NCBI GenBank assembly: GCA_964528845.1
Contig: CAZGVE010000005.1
Coordinates: 66,433-130,432, forward strand
Direction: 5' to 3'
Length of the DNA: 64,000 nt
Source of the DNA: FEN-1191 sp964528845
Lineage (GTDB): Bacteria > Pseudomonadota > Gammaproteobacteria > Steroidobacterales > Steroidobacteraceae
Positions 50,550 to 58,986 of this stretch are shown here, one piece after another. The translations under genes were made by a program, and so were the position numbers. The first letter of the stretch is position 1; each line of letters begins with the position of its first letter. Below the pieces are notes generated by a model that worked only from the letters and a program-made list of their open reading frames with translations, made no database searches and was not told the DNA's origin.

Positions 50550-51311
50550 ATGCAGATTCATCCGACCGCCGTGATCGAGGACGGCGTGCAGCTGCAGGCC
50601 GGCTGCGTCGTCCACGCGCACGCGATCATCCGCAGCCGATGTGAACTCGGCGAGGGCGTGGTCGTGCATCCTTTCGCCGTGCTTGGGGGAGATCCGCAGG
50701 ACCTGCGCTTCGAGGCCGGCACGCCTTCAGGCGTACGCATCGGAGCGCGCACGGTGATCCGCGAGCACGTCACGATCAATCGCTCGACGGTCCGCGATGC
50801 CTGCACCCAGATCGGCCCGGACTCTTTTCTGATGGCAGCCTGCCACGTGGCCCATGACTGTCACATCGGAGAGCGCGTCGTGATCGCGAACGCGGTACTG
50901 CTGGCTGGCCACGTGCACGTCGGTGATCGCGCGTTCCTCGGCGGCGGCGCGGTCGTGCACCAGTTCTGCCGCATCGGCGAGGGAGTCATGGTCGGGGGCG
51001 GCGCCCGTATCTCGCAGGACGTACCACCATTCTGCCTGGCCACCGAACGCAATGGACTTGTCGGGCTGAACCTGGTCGGCCTGCGTCGGCGCGGATTCAG
51101 CCGCAAGCAGGTGGATGAGCTCAAACGCGCACTGCGCGCGGTCGATGCGACGGTCGGCAATCCGAAGGAACTCGCCGCCGCTGCCCTGGCCGGCGGCAAG
51201 TTCGAGACCGCAGAGGCGCAGCACTTCCTGTCGTTCTTTGCCGGCGGCCGGCGTGGCTTCGTGCGCACCCGCCGCGCCAGCGACGCCGATGACCACGCCG
51301 CCGGCGGCTAG
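50550..51311 (+). CDS. lpxA: UDP-N-acetylglucosamine acyltransferase
   Basis: 253 residues. Left-handed beta-helix hexapeptide repeats run through the first two thirds. The catalytic His block CHVAHDCHIGERVVIANAVLLAGHV and VHQFCRIGEGVMVGGGARISQDVPPF are typical of LpxA, as is the helical end (GLRRRGFSRKQVDELKRAL). It adds the first acyl chain of lipid A. The gene stands alone, not in the usual lpxD-fabZ-lpxA-lpxB group. GGAGG lies 11 bases before the ATG. Confidence 0.92.
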   Translation: MQIHPTAVIEDGVQLQAGCVVHAHAIIRSRCELGEGVVVHPFAVLGGDPQDLRFEAGTPSGVRIGARTVIREHVTINRSTVRDACTQIGPDSFLMAACHVAHDCHIGERVVIANAVLLAGHVHVGDRAFLGGGAVVHQFCRIGEGVMVGGGARISQDVPPFCLATERNGLVGLNLVGLRRRGFSRKQVDELKRALRAVDATVGNPKELAAAALAGGKFETAEAQHFLSFFAGGRRGFVRTRRASDADDHAAGG

Positions 51312-52189
51312 CCCGTCATCGCCTGCGGCGCGATGGAGCCGAATCTGCCGCTATTGAAGTCGCTGATTGCCTCGTGAATCTCCTGCTCGGTGTTCATCAC
51401 AAACGGCCCGTAACCGACTACGGGTTCGTCGATCGGTGCCCCGCTCAGTACGAGAATGCAGGCGTCACTGTTCGCCTCGATGTTCCACGCACGGCCGGGC
51501 CGGTCCAGCAGCACCATCTGCGCCTCGCGCGCGATCTCGCTGCCGTTCACGAGCACCGCGCCACGCAGCACGATCAGAGCGAGCGTGTGCCCGTCAGCGG
51601 TGTCGAAATCCGCTGCGTGACCCTGGCCGAGGCGCAGATCCCAGACGTTCATGTCCGTGAAGGTCTGCGCCGGCCCGCGCGCTCCCTGGTACTCGCCAGC
51701 AATGACCCGCAGGCGACCGGCACCCGAGGGCAATACCACCGCGGGAATATGCGCATCCCGCAGGGTCTGGTAGCGCGGCGCGGCCCGCTTGTCCTTCGCG
51801 GGCAGGTTGACCCACAGCTGGACCATCTCGAGCATGCCGCCGGTGCGAGTGAAATCCTGGGAGTGAAATTCGTCATGTAGGATGCCGGAAGCCGCCGTCA
51901 TCCATTGCACGTCTCCGGGTCCGATCCGGCCGCCACCCCCGCTCGAATCCCGGTGCTCGACTTCACCCTGGTAGACGATGGTGACGGTCTCGAAGCCGCG
52001 GTGCGGGTGTTCACCGACTCCCCGCGGCCGCGCGGCGGGCTCGAATTGCGTCGGGCCGGCGTAGTCGAGCAGCAGGAACGGGCTCAGGGCCTGATTCTGG
52101 CTGTGGTACGAGAACAGGGAGCGCACCGGGAATCCATCGCCCACCCAGTGTGGCCGCGGGGCGCTGTATACACCGACGATCTTCTTCAT
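51308..52189 (-). CDS. Pirin family protein
   Basis: 293 residues. The N-terminal cupin carries GEHPHRGFETVTIVYQGEVEHRDS and the metal His/Glu area TAASGILHDEFHS, as in pirin. The C-terminal domain (ANSDACILVLSGAPIDEPVVGYGPFVMNTEQEI) is also canonical. Pirins include quercetin dioxygenases and regulators. Its stop overlaps the lpxA stop by CTAG, and it is divergent from the LysR gene. Confidence 0.92.
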   Translation of the reverse strand: MKKIVGVYSAPRPHWVGDGFPVRSLFSYHSQNQALSPFLLLDYAGPTQFEPAARPRGVGEHPHRGFETVTIVYQGEVEHRDSSGGGGRIGPGDVQWMTAASGILHDEFHSQDFTRTGGMLEMVQLWVNLPAKDKRAAPRYQTLRDAHIPAVVLPSGAGRLRVIAGEYQGARGPAQTFTDMNVWDLRLGQGHAADFDTADGHTLALIVLRGAVLVNGSEIAREAQMVLLDRPGRAWNIEANSDACILVLSGAPIDEPVVGYGPFVMNTEQEIHEAISDFNSGRFGSIAPQAMTG

Positions 52190-52258
52190 GGGTCACCTCC
52201 GTTGGGTTTGTAGCCTATAGGAAGAACGATATACGGATAAGTACGCATTAATGGACTA

Positions 52259-52282
52259 TATTGTCCTTTTTATAGGACAATA
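52259..52282. promoter_or_regulatory. 8-bp inverted repeat in pirin/LysR divergent promoter
   Basis: TATTGTCC (52259-52266) and GGACAATA (52275-52282) are exact reverse complements with an 8-bp spacer. A further half site GGACTAT lies just upstream (52253). It ends 6 bases before the LysR start, and by position it is the likely site of the LysR protein that would control both genes. Confidence 0.6.
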
Positions 52283-52288
52283 CTTCGT

Positions 52289-53182
52289 GTGCAGGATCTC
52301 AATGACCTCTACTACTTCTCGCAGATCGTCGAGCACCGCGGATTTGCCGCCGCAGGCCGTGCGCTCGGGATCCCGAAGTCCAAACTGAGCCGCCGCCTGG
52401 CGGTGCTCGAAGAGCGGCTGGGTGTGCGGCTGATCCAGCGCTCCACGCGTCGCTTCGCGGTGACCGAGCTGGGCGAGGACTACCTGCAGCATTGCAAGGC
52501 AATGCTGATCGAAGCGGAAGCCGCGCAGCAGGCGATCGAGCGCACGCGATCGGAGCCCCGCGGCATCGTACGACTGACCTGCCCGATTGCGCTGCTCGAT
52601 ACACGCGTCGGAGCGATGGTGGCGGAATTCCTGCTGCGCCACCCGCAAGTGGAGGTGCACCTCGAAGCGACCGACCGGCGCGTGGATGTGATCAGCGAGG
52701 CTGTCGACATTGCGCTGCGCGTTCGAACGCCGCCGCTGCAGGATAGTGGCCTGGTGTTGCGCACGCTCGCACAGAGCAGCCAGTGTCTGGTCGGTGCGCC
52801 GCAACTGCTGCGCCGAGTGGGCATGCCGGTTGCGCCGTCCGATCTGACTGCGCTGCCGAGCATGGATCTGGGCAGTCCGCAGACCGCGCACGTCTGGAGT
52901 CTGCTCGGACCTGAAGGCGCACAGGCCTCGATCCATCACCATCCACGACTGATCACGCGCGGCATGATCGCGTTGCGCCTGGCCGCAATCGCCGGCGTCG
53001 GGATCGTGCAGCTGCCCTCGCAGATGGTGCACGATGAACTCGCCGCCGGAACGCTGGTGCGGGTATTGCCGGAGTGGGCGCCGCGGATCGAGATCGTCCA
53101 CGCGGTCTTCGCCTCGCGCCGTGGCCTGCTGCCCTCGGTGCGCGCGCTGCTGGACTTCCTGGCTAGTCGATTCGAAGGCTAG
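52289..53182 (+). CDS. LysR family transcriptional regulator
   Basis: 297 residues from a GTG. The winged-helix head (DLNDLYYFSQIVEHRGFAAAGRALGIPKSKLSRRLAVLEERLGVRLIQRSTRR) is canonical; a substrate-binding domain follows. LysR proteins divergent from a pirin gene are common and usually activate it in response to a small molecule. The inverted repeat lies in the 99-base region between them. Confidence 0.93.
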   Translation: MQDLNDLYYFSQIVEHRGFAAAGRALGIPKSKLSRRLAVLEERLGVRLIQRSTRRFAVTELGEDYLQHCKAMLIEAEAAQQAIERTRSEPRGIVRLTCPIALLDTRVGAMVAEFLLRHPQVEVHLEATDRRVDVISEAVDIALRVRTPPLQDSGLVLRTLAQSSQCLVGAPQLLRRVGMPVAPSDLTALPSMDLGSPQTAHVWSLLGPEGAQASIHHHPRLITRGMIALRLAAIAGVGIVQLPSQMVHDELAAGTLVRVLPEWAPRIEIVHAVFASRRGLLPSVRALLDFLASRFEG

Positions 53183-53487
53183 ACTCGAGCGGCCGATCCG
53201 CGCTGCACTTCGCGATTGATGCGCCGTAGCAATTCGAGACCGTTGAGGCTCCGGCCCCTACCGACACGCGCGCGAGCCCGAAAAGTCATGTCCAGGGCCC
53301 CGGAACTCATGGCCTGGGCGCTGGAACTGCAGATGCAGTCGCGGTATCGCGGAGGTGGATGAGCAACCATTGATCGGTCTTAGCGAACTAGCGCGAGAGG
53401 ATTCTTGATGCATTGCACCGCAGGCACCGACATGGGCCCACGCCGCGCCGCAGCAATGGCCGCCGAGGATCGAGACGAGCGCCCCAG
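53183..53487. other. Intergenic stretch without a supported gene
   Basis: About 305 bases between the LysR gene and the GGDEF/EAL gene. A 63-codon open frame on the minus strand (53179-53370) has no start signal or recognisable domain and overlaps the LysR stop. Two imperfect copies of a 22-base stretch around 53286-53330 are visible. Probably the promoter and leader of the downstream gene. Confidence 0.5.
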
Positions 53488-55887
53488 ATGAATGCGACGC
53501 CCGACCCGCGAGTGCAGGAGCGCGATGAGGAAGCGCTCGCGCTGGTGCGCTCGCTGCGCGAACTCGACCGTCGGCTCGAATCGCTGAGTATCGATGAGAT
53601 CAACGCACTGCTGGGCCAGGGAGCCACCGCTCGCCAGCTGCCGCAAGCCCGGGAGCCGGGCCACTCCCCGGACAGTGCGCTGATCGATTCTCTGCCTGCA
53701 CATATCGCGGTACTCGATCGCGGCGGCCAAATCATGTCGGTCAACCAAGGCTGGCGACAGTTTGCCGACGCGAACGGACTGCATGATCCGACTTACTGCG
53801 TCGGTCGCAACTACCCGGATGAGTGCGACCGCGCGGTGGGCGCGGATGCCGAAGAGGCCCACCGCATCGGTAAGGGCATACGCACCGTGCTCGACGGCGC
53901 GGCCGGCAACTTCACAACCGAATACCCGTGCCACTCACCGACGCTGGAGCGCTGGTATCAGCTCAACGTCATTCCCCTCGCCGTCGCCGCAGTGACCGGC
54001 GCTGTCGTGATGCACATGGACATCACGCAGCGCAAGCACGCGGAGCTGCGCGTGGCCTACCTGAGCCGCATCCATTCGATGCTGAGCCGGATCAACAGCC
54101 TGATTGTGCGGGTGCGCTCGCGCGAAACGCTGCTCCAGGAAGCGTGCCGGATCGCGGTCGATGCCGGCGGCTTCCTGTTCGCGCGGATCGGCATCCTCGA
54201 TCACGGCACGATGAAGCTGCACCATGCCGGCCTCGCGTGCCGGGACTCGCCGCTGCGCGAGACCATCGAGCGCATCCTGTCCTCGGACGGCGGCGTGCCG
54301 GGTCCGATCATCGCGCAGGCCATCGCCGAGCGGCAGCCGGTCGTCGCAAATGATTCGCAGGCGGATCCGCGTTCGGGGCTGCTGGCACGGCAAACACAGC
54401 TCGGAATCCGCTCCAAGGCGGCGATCCCGATCATTCGCGGCGATGACGTGTTCGGAGTCATGGCGCTGTATGCCAACGAAAGCCAGTTCTTCCATGGCGA
54501 GGAGATCCGGCTGCTCACGCAGCTCAGTCTTGATATTTCCTACGCGCTCGACCATATCGACAAGGAAGAGCAGCTCCACCATTACGCGTACTACGACCTG
54601 CTCACGGGACTGGCCAACCGCACACTGTTCCTCGAGCGCGTGGCCCAGTACATCCGCGATGCCGGCAGCCGCGGGCGCTCACTCGGTCTGATCGTGATCG
54701 ACCTGGAGCGCTTCAAGCTCGTGAACGACAGCCTCGGCCGGGCCGCCGGGGACGCACTGCTGTGCCAGGTGGCCGAATGGCTGACCTTCCTGATCGGCGA
54801 TGCCAACCTGCTGGCCCGCATCGATGCAGATCATTTCGCGGTGGTCCTGCCAGGGGTGCGCGATGAGCAGGAGGTCGCGGTCCGGCTCGACCGCGTGATG
54901 ACCGGCATCATCGATCATCCGTTCCTGGTCGGCGAGGAAGCCGACTACCGGGTCACACCCAAGGCCGGAGCGGCGATGTTTCCCGACGATGGTTCCAATG
55001 CGGAGTACCTGTACCGCCATGCCGAGGCGGCACTGCGCAATGCGAAGTCGGGCGCCCAGCGCTACGTGTTCTATACCCGGCGCATGAGTGAGGCAGCGGC
55101 CAATCGGCTGACCTTGGAGAGTCAACTGCGGCAGGCGCTGGAGCGCGAGGAATTCGTGCTGCATTACCAGCCGAAAGTCAGCCTCACGGACGGCAAGCTC
55201 TGGGGAGCCGAGGCCCTGATCCGCTGGCAGGATCCGCGCACCGGCCTGGTGCCTCCAGGCAAGTTCATTCCGCTGCTCGAGGAAACCGGGCTGATCCGCG
55301 AGGCTGGTCGATGGGCGATGGCGCAGGCGATCGCCGACTACCTGCGATGGCGCCGCAGCGGACTGGCCGCCGTTCCGCTGGCGGTCAACGTATCGGCGGT
55401 GCAGCTGCGCGACCGCGGGTTCACGCGCCAGATCGAGCAACTGATCGCCGTGGATGCCGCCGCGGCCGAGGGACTGGAACTGGAGATCACCGAGAGCGTG
55501 ATCATGGAAGACGTGAACCATGGCATCTCCCACCTGCAGGCAATCCGTGATCTCGGCATCGGTATCGCAATCGACGACTTCGGTACCGGCTTCTCCTCAC
55601 TGAGCTATCTGGCGCGGCTGCCGGTGGATGCGCTGAAGATCGATCGCTCGTTCGTCGCCGAACTCGGCCACACCACGACCGCCTCGGCACTGGTCTCGAC
55701 GATCATCCAGCTCGCCCATTCGCTCAAGCTCAAGGTCATTGCCGAAGGTGTCGAGACCGCAGACCAGCGCGCAACCCTGCGCCAACTCGGCTGCGACGAG
55801 ATGCAGGGCTTCCTGTACAGCCGACCGTTGCCGGCCGAGTTGTTCGAACAGCGCTACCTGCTGACATTGCCGACGGATCGCGGCTGA
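53488..55887 (+). CDS. PAS-GAF-GGDEF-EAL protein, probable c-di-GMP phosphodiesterase
   Basis: 799 residues from the ATG at 53488. A PAS domain (about 65-185), a GAF domain (about 200-357), a GGDEF domain (368-530) and an EAL domain (540-795). The GGDEF signature is RIDADHF, so cyclase activity should be lost. The EAL is intact (GAEALIRW, ELEITESVIM, IDDFGTGFSSLSYL, LKIDRSF, IAEGVET), so it probably breaks down c-di-GMP. The N-terminal domains should sense a ligand or redox state. Cytoplasmic, with no membrane segment seen. Confidence 0.92.
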   Translation: MNATPDPRVQERDEEALALVRSLRELDRRLESLSIDEINALLGQGATARQLPQAREPGHSPDSALIDSLPAHIAVLDRGGQIMSVNQGWRQFADANGLHDPTYCVGRNYPDECDRAVGADAEEAHRIGKGIRTVLDGAAGNFTTEYPCHSPTLERWYQLNVIPLAVAAVTGAVVMHMDITQRKHAELRVAYLSRIHSMLSRINSLIVRVRSRETLLQEACRIAVDAGGFLFARIGILDHGTMKLHHAGLACRDSPLRETIERILSSDGGVPGPIIAQAIAERQPVVANDSQADPRSGLLARQTQLGIRSKAAIPIIRGDDVFGVMALYANESQFFHGEEIRLLTQLSLDISYALDHIDKEEQLHHYAYYDLLTGLANRTLFLERVAQYIRDAGSRGRSLGLIVIDLERFKLVNDSLGRAAGDALLCQVAEWLTFLIGDANLLARIDADHFAVVLPGVRDEQEVAVRLDRVMTGIIDHPFLVGEEADYRVTPKAGAAMFPDDGSNAEYLYRHAEAALRNAKSGAQRYVFYTRRMSEAAANRLTLESQLRQALEREEFVLHYQPKVSLTDGKLWGAEALIRWQDPRTGLVPPGKFIPLLEETGLIREAGRWAMAQAIADYLRWRRSGLAAVPLAVNVSAVQLRDRGFTRQIEQLIAVDAAAAEGLELEITESVIMEDVNHGISHLQAIRDLGIGIAIDDFGTGFSSLSYLARLPVDALKIDRSFVAELGHTTTASALVSTIIQLAHSLKLKVIAEGVETADQRATLRQLGCDEMQGFLYSRPLPAELFEQRYLLTLPTDRG

Positions 55888-55938
55888 GCGCCGCGGCCCG
55901 TTGCCAGCCGCATCGAGGAGCGGTACCGGTTCTTTAAT

Positions 55939-55954
55939 GCAACGCTACCGTTGC
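55939..55954. other. Short inverted repeat upstream of Tyr/Pro/Gln-repeat gene
   Basis: GCAACG and CGTTGC pair across CTAC. It is 52 bases after the EAL gene and 64 before the next start; it could end the first transcript (GTTT follows) or serve as an operator. Confidence 0.3.
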
Positions 55955-56017
55955 GTTTCACATCAGGTTCGAGTACCGTCGGCTGCGAGTGCCCGATCCA
56001 CACCGAGGGAGCCACCC

Positions 56018-56497
56018 ATGAGCAGCATCAAGCGGACCGTCCTTGCTCTTGCCGCCGCCGCCCTCGTGGTTTTGCCGATCGCTCCGGCCGCCGCGGCCGG
56101 GCCGCTGCTGCTCGCACCACTCGGGCTCGGCCAGGTGCTCGGCGCCCTCGCGAGAATCGCAACGCTGCCGCTCATCGCCGCCGCGCAACTGCAGCCGCCG
56201 GGTGTCTACCCCCAAGCGCCCGCGTACTACCCGCCGCAGCAGGGCTACTACCCACCACAGCAGGGCTACTACCCACCACAGCAGGGCTACTACCCTGCGC
56301 CGCAGGCCTACTACCAGCCAGCGCCAGCATCCGGCTATGGGCGCGAGTACGCCTACGCGCCGGCCTACGCGCCGGCCCGGCCGCGCTACTACTACCCGGC
56401 GCCTCGTGGTGACTACGCACCATACGCGCGCTACGCTGGCTCGTATGCTCCCCACTTTGCCTACCGATCCGGCGGGTACGGCTACCGTCGTCGCTGA
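56018..56497 (+). CDS. Secreted Tyr/Pro/Gln-repeat protein
   Basis: 159 residues with a signal peptide (residues 1-26). A Leu-rich stretch follows, then repeats of YYPPQQG (three near-exact copies and one diverged), then a Tyr/Arg/Ala-rich tail ending YGYRRR. It has no enzyme motif. Such proteins are often surface or matrix proteins. GAGGGA lies 8 bases before the ATG. The 3' end overlaps the TetR gene. Confidence 0.7.
   Translation: MSSIKRTVLALAAAALVVLPIAPAAAAGPLLLAPLGLGQVLGALARIATLPLIAAAQLQPPGVYPQAPAYYPPQQGYYPPQQGYYPPQQGYYPAPQAYYQPAPASGYGREYAYAPAYAPARPRYYYPAPRGDYAPYARYAGSYAPHFAYRSGGYGYRRR
56225..56308 (+). repeat. Tandem 21-bp repeats encoding YYPPQQG
   Basis: Units at 56225-56245, 56246-56266 and 56267-56287 (the last two identical), and a diverged copy at 56288-56308. 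Each is 21 bases, so copy changes would keep the frame. Confidence 0.85.
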
Positions 56498-57179
56498 GGA
56501 TCGCCGACGCCCCCGGACCCGCAGACCAAGTCGCGGCGGACGACCTTCCCGAGCCGCAGCACTGCAGCTGCGAGATCGCATTCTCGAAGTCGCGACAGCG
56601 CTGTTCCTGTCCGAGGGCTACGGCTCCACCTCCATTGAAGCCGTGGCTCGGCGCGCCGGCATTTCCAAGCGCACCTTCTACCACCGCTTTGAGGACAAGG
56701 CCGCGCTGTTCGCCGCGGTGGTGCATCGAATCATCGAACAGATCCGGCCGGCTCCGGGGGTAGCGCTGATCGAGGGCAAAACGCTCTATGAAGTGCTGTG
56801 CCGCCTGGCCGGACTCATCCTGCGTGCGGCGCTCTCGCCCCAGGCCATCGCGCTGCACCGTCTGGTCACAACGGAGTCGGCCCGATTCCCGAACCTCGTA
56901 CGTGCTGTCGATCAGGAAGGGTGGGCTCAGGAGGCGACCGCCCTGATCAGTGGCCTGCTGGAGCGCGAGCTGCGCGGTCCGAGGCTGACCGCCGAGCTGC
57001 GTACCTTCGCCGCCGAGCAATTCCTGCATATGGTCGTCGGGCTGCCGCTTCGCCGCACGATGGGCCTGGGCGTGCCGATGACGTCAGAGGAGCTCGAAGT
57101 CTGGGTAGCGAACGCGGTGCGTCTGTTCCTGGACGGATGCCGAGGGTTGTGTAGCGCCGCCCCTCGACGAGCGCGCTGA
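56445..57179 (+). CDS. TetR/AcrR family transcriptional regulator
   Basis: 244 residues from the ATG at 56445, the only candidate start in frame, overlapping the upstream gene by 53 bases in another frame. A basic N-terminal tail (RRRPRTRRPSRGGRPSR) leads to the HTH (ILEVATALFLSEGYGSTSIEAVARRAGISKRTFYHRFEDKAALFAAV). The C-terminal domain resembles the AefR-type group. Target unknown; the DEAD-box helicase begins 51 bases on. Confidence 0.88.
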   Translation: MLPTLPTDPAGTATVVAEDRRRPRTRRPSRGGRPSRAAALQLRDRILEVATALFLSEGYGSTSIEAVARRAGISKRTFYHRFEDKAALFAAVVHRIIEQIRPAPGVALIEGKTLYEVLCRLAGLILRAALSPQAIALHRLVTTESARFPNLVRAVDQEGWAQEATALISGLLERELRGPRLTAELRTFAAEQFLHMVVGLPLRRTMGLGVPMTSEELEVWVANAVRLFLDGCRGLCSAAPRRAR

Positions 57180-57230
57180 GCCCAACCGAAGCCGCTACAC
57201 TGCGCCCCCCCGGACGCCCGCCCCGCACCT

Positions 57231-58961
57231 ATGGAAACCGCCGACGCCGATGCCGCGCTGACCTTCGATGCACTCGGGCTCCGCCCGGAAGTGATCCTGG
57301 CGCTGCGGGAGGTCGGGTACGAGACGCCCACGCCGATCCAGGCGGCAACGATACCGGTGCTGCTGGGTGGGTCGGACCTGCTTGGTCAGGCGCAGACCGG
57401 CACCGGCAAGACTGCCGCGTTCGCACTGCCGCTGCTGTCGCGCCTGGATCTCTCGCAGCGTGACCCGCAGCTGCTGGTGCTGGTGCCCACGCGCGAGCTC
57501 GCGATCCAGGTCGCCGAAGCGTTCCAGAAGTACGCTGCGCACCTGCCAGGCTTTCACGTACTGCCGGTCTATGGTGGCCAGAGCTATACGCCGCAGCTCA
57601 ACGCACTGCGGCGCGGCACCCACGTGATCGTCGGCACGCCCGGCCGCATCATGGACCACCTCGAGCGTGGCACGCTCTCGCTCGAGGGCATCCGCGGCGT
57701 CGTGCTGGACGAGGCCGACGAGATGCTCGCGATGGGATTCATCGACGCCATCGACACGATCCTTGCGCGCACGCCGCCTGAGCGCCAGGTCGCGCTGTTC
57801 TCCGCGACGCTGCCAGCTGCGATCCGGCAGATCTCGCAGCGCCATCTGCGATCGCCACGGGAAATTACGATCCGGAGCCGGACGACGACCGCGGCTGGTA
57901 TCCATCAGCGCTACTGGCTGGTCAGCGGGCTGCACAAGCTCGATGCGCTGACACGCATCCTCGAGGTCGAAGCCTTCGATGCCATGCTCGTGTTCGTGCG
58001 CACCAAGCAGTCGACGGTCGAGCTGGCCGAGCGGCTGGTCGCGCGTGGCTTTGCAGCCGCCGCGCTCAACGGCGACATCCAGCAGGCACAGCGCGAGCGC
58101 ACGATCGCGCAGCTGAAGGCCGGCGCGATCGACATCCTCGTCGCTACCGACGTCGCGGCGCGCGGGCTGGACGTCGAGCGCATCGGCCACGTGGTGAATT
58201 TCGATGTGCCCCACGACCCCGAATCCTACGTGCATCGGATCGGACGCACCGGCCGGGCGGGACGTAGCGGCCAGGCGATCCTGTTCATCGCGCCGCGCGA
58301 GCGCAATATGCTGCGCGCCATCGAGCGCGCTACACGCCAGCCGATCGAGGCCATGAACCTGCCGACGCTCGACGATGTCAATCGGCGCCGCATTGCGCAA
58401 TTCAAGGAGCGCATCTCGGGCGCCCTGCAACAGGGAGTTGCCGGCTCCTACCGCGCTATCGTCGAGGAGTTCGTGCGCGAGAGCGGGGCCGAACTGCTGG
58501 ACGTGGCTGCCGCCATCGCCAGCCTCGCGCAGGGCAGAACCGCACTGCTGCTGGGAGCCGCGCCGCCCCGGCCGGACCGGGATGCGCAGCCCGCGCGCGA
58601 AAGCCATGCGGGATCGCACGGGGATGCTGGATCACATCGGAAAGGTTCGCACCGAAAAGGCTCGCGCTTCGGCCCGCAGCAGACCTATCGCCTGGAGGTC
58701 GGCCGCGCGCACGGCGTACAGCCGGGCAACCTGGTCGGGGCGATCGCGAATGAAGCGGACCTGGACGGCTCGCAGATCAACGGCATCGAGATCCAGGAAG
58801 ACCACAGCTTCGTGCGGCTGCCGGCGGCGATGCCGGCCCAGGTCCTCGCGCGGTTGCAGCAGGTGCGCGTGAAGGGTCGGGCGTTGGCCGCGGCCCCGGT
58901 CGCGCGGCGGCCGTCCGCCGGGCGCGGAAAACCGAAGCCGCATCGCCGCCTGGCGAAGTAG
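57231..58961 (+). CDS. deaD: DEAD-box RNA helicase DeaD/CsdA-like
   Basis: 576 residues. Helicase motifs: PTPIQAATIP (Q), AQTGTGKT (I), PTRELA (Ia), DEAD (II), SAT (III), HRIGRTGRAG (VI). The C-terminal part has an RNA-binding DbpA-type domain (YRLEVGRAHGVQPGNLVGAIANEADLDG) and a basic tail. It should unwind RNA in ribosome assembly or in the cold. The Arg/His/Gly stretch at about 460-480 is a low-complexity linker. Confidence 0.95.
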   Translation: METADADAALTFDALGLRPEVILALREVGYETPTPIQAATIPVLLGGSDLLGQAQTGTGKTAAFALPLLSRLDLSQRDPQLLVLVPTRELAIQVAEAFQKYAAHLPGFHVLPVYGGQSYTPQLNALRRGTHVIVGTPGRIMDHLERGTLSLEGIRGVVLDEADEMLAMGFIDAIDTILARTPPERQVALFSATLPAAIRQISQRHLRSPREITIRSRTTTAAGIHQRYWLVSGLHKLDALTRILEVEAFDAMLVFVRTKQSTVELAERLVARGFAAAALNGDIQQAQRERTIAQLKAGAIDILVATDVAARGLDVERIGHVVNFDVPHDPESYVHRIGRTGRAGRSGQAILFIAPRERNMLRAIERATRQPIEAMNLPTLDDVNRRRIAQFKERISGALQQGVAGSYRAIVEEFVRESGAELLDVAAAIASLAQGRTALLLGAAPPRPDRDAQPARESHAGSHGDAGSHRKGSHRKGSRFGPQQTYRLEVGRAHGVQPGNLVGAIANEADLDGSQINGIEIQEDHSFVRLPAAMPAQVLARLQQVRVKGRALAAAPVARRPSAGRGKPKPHRRLAK

Positions 58962-58986
58962 GCGGCCGGCATCGCAGGTTACGTCG

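Noticed and set aside
53179..53370. Small minus-strand gene after LysR
   Set aside because: No ribosome site and no domain; it overlaps the LysR stop.
56225..56308. CRISPR-like direct repeats
   Set aside because: The units are contiguous 21-bp copies with no spacers and encode YYPPQQG in frame.
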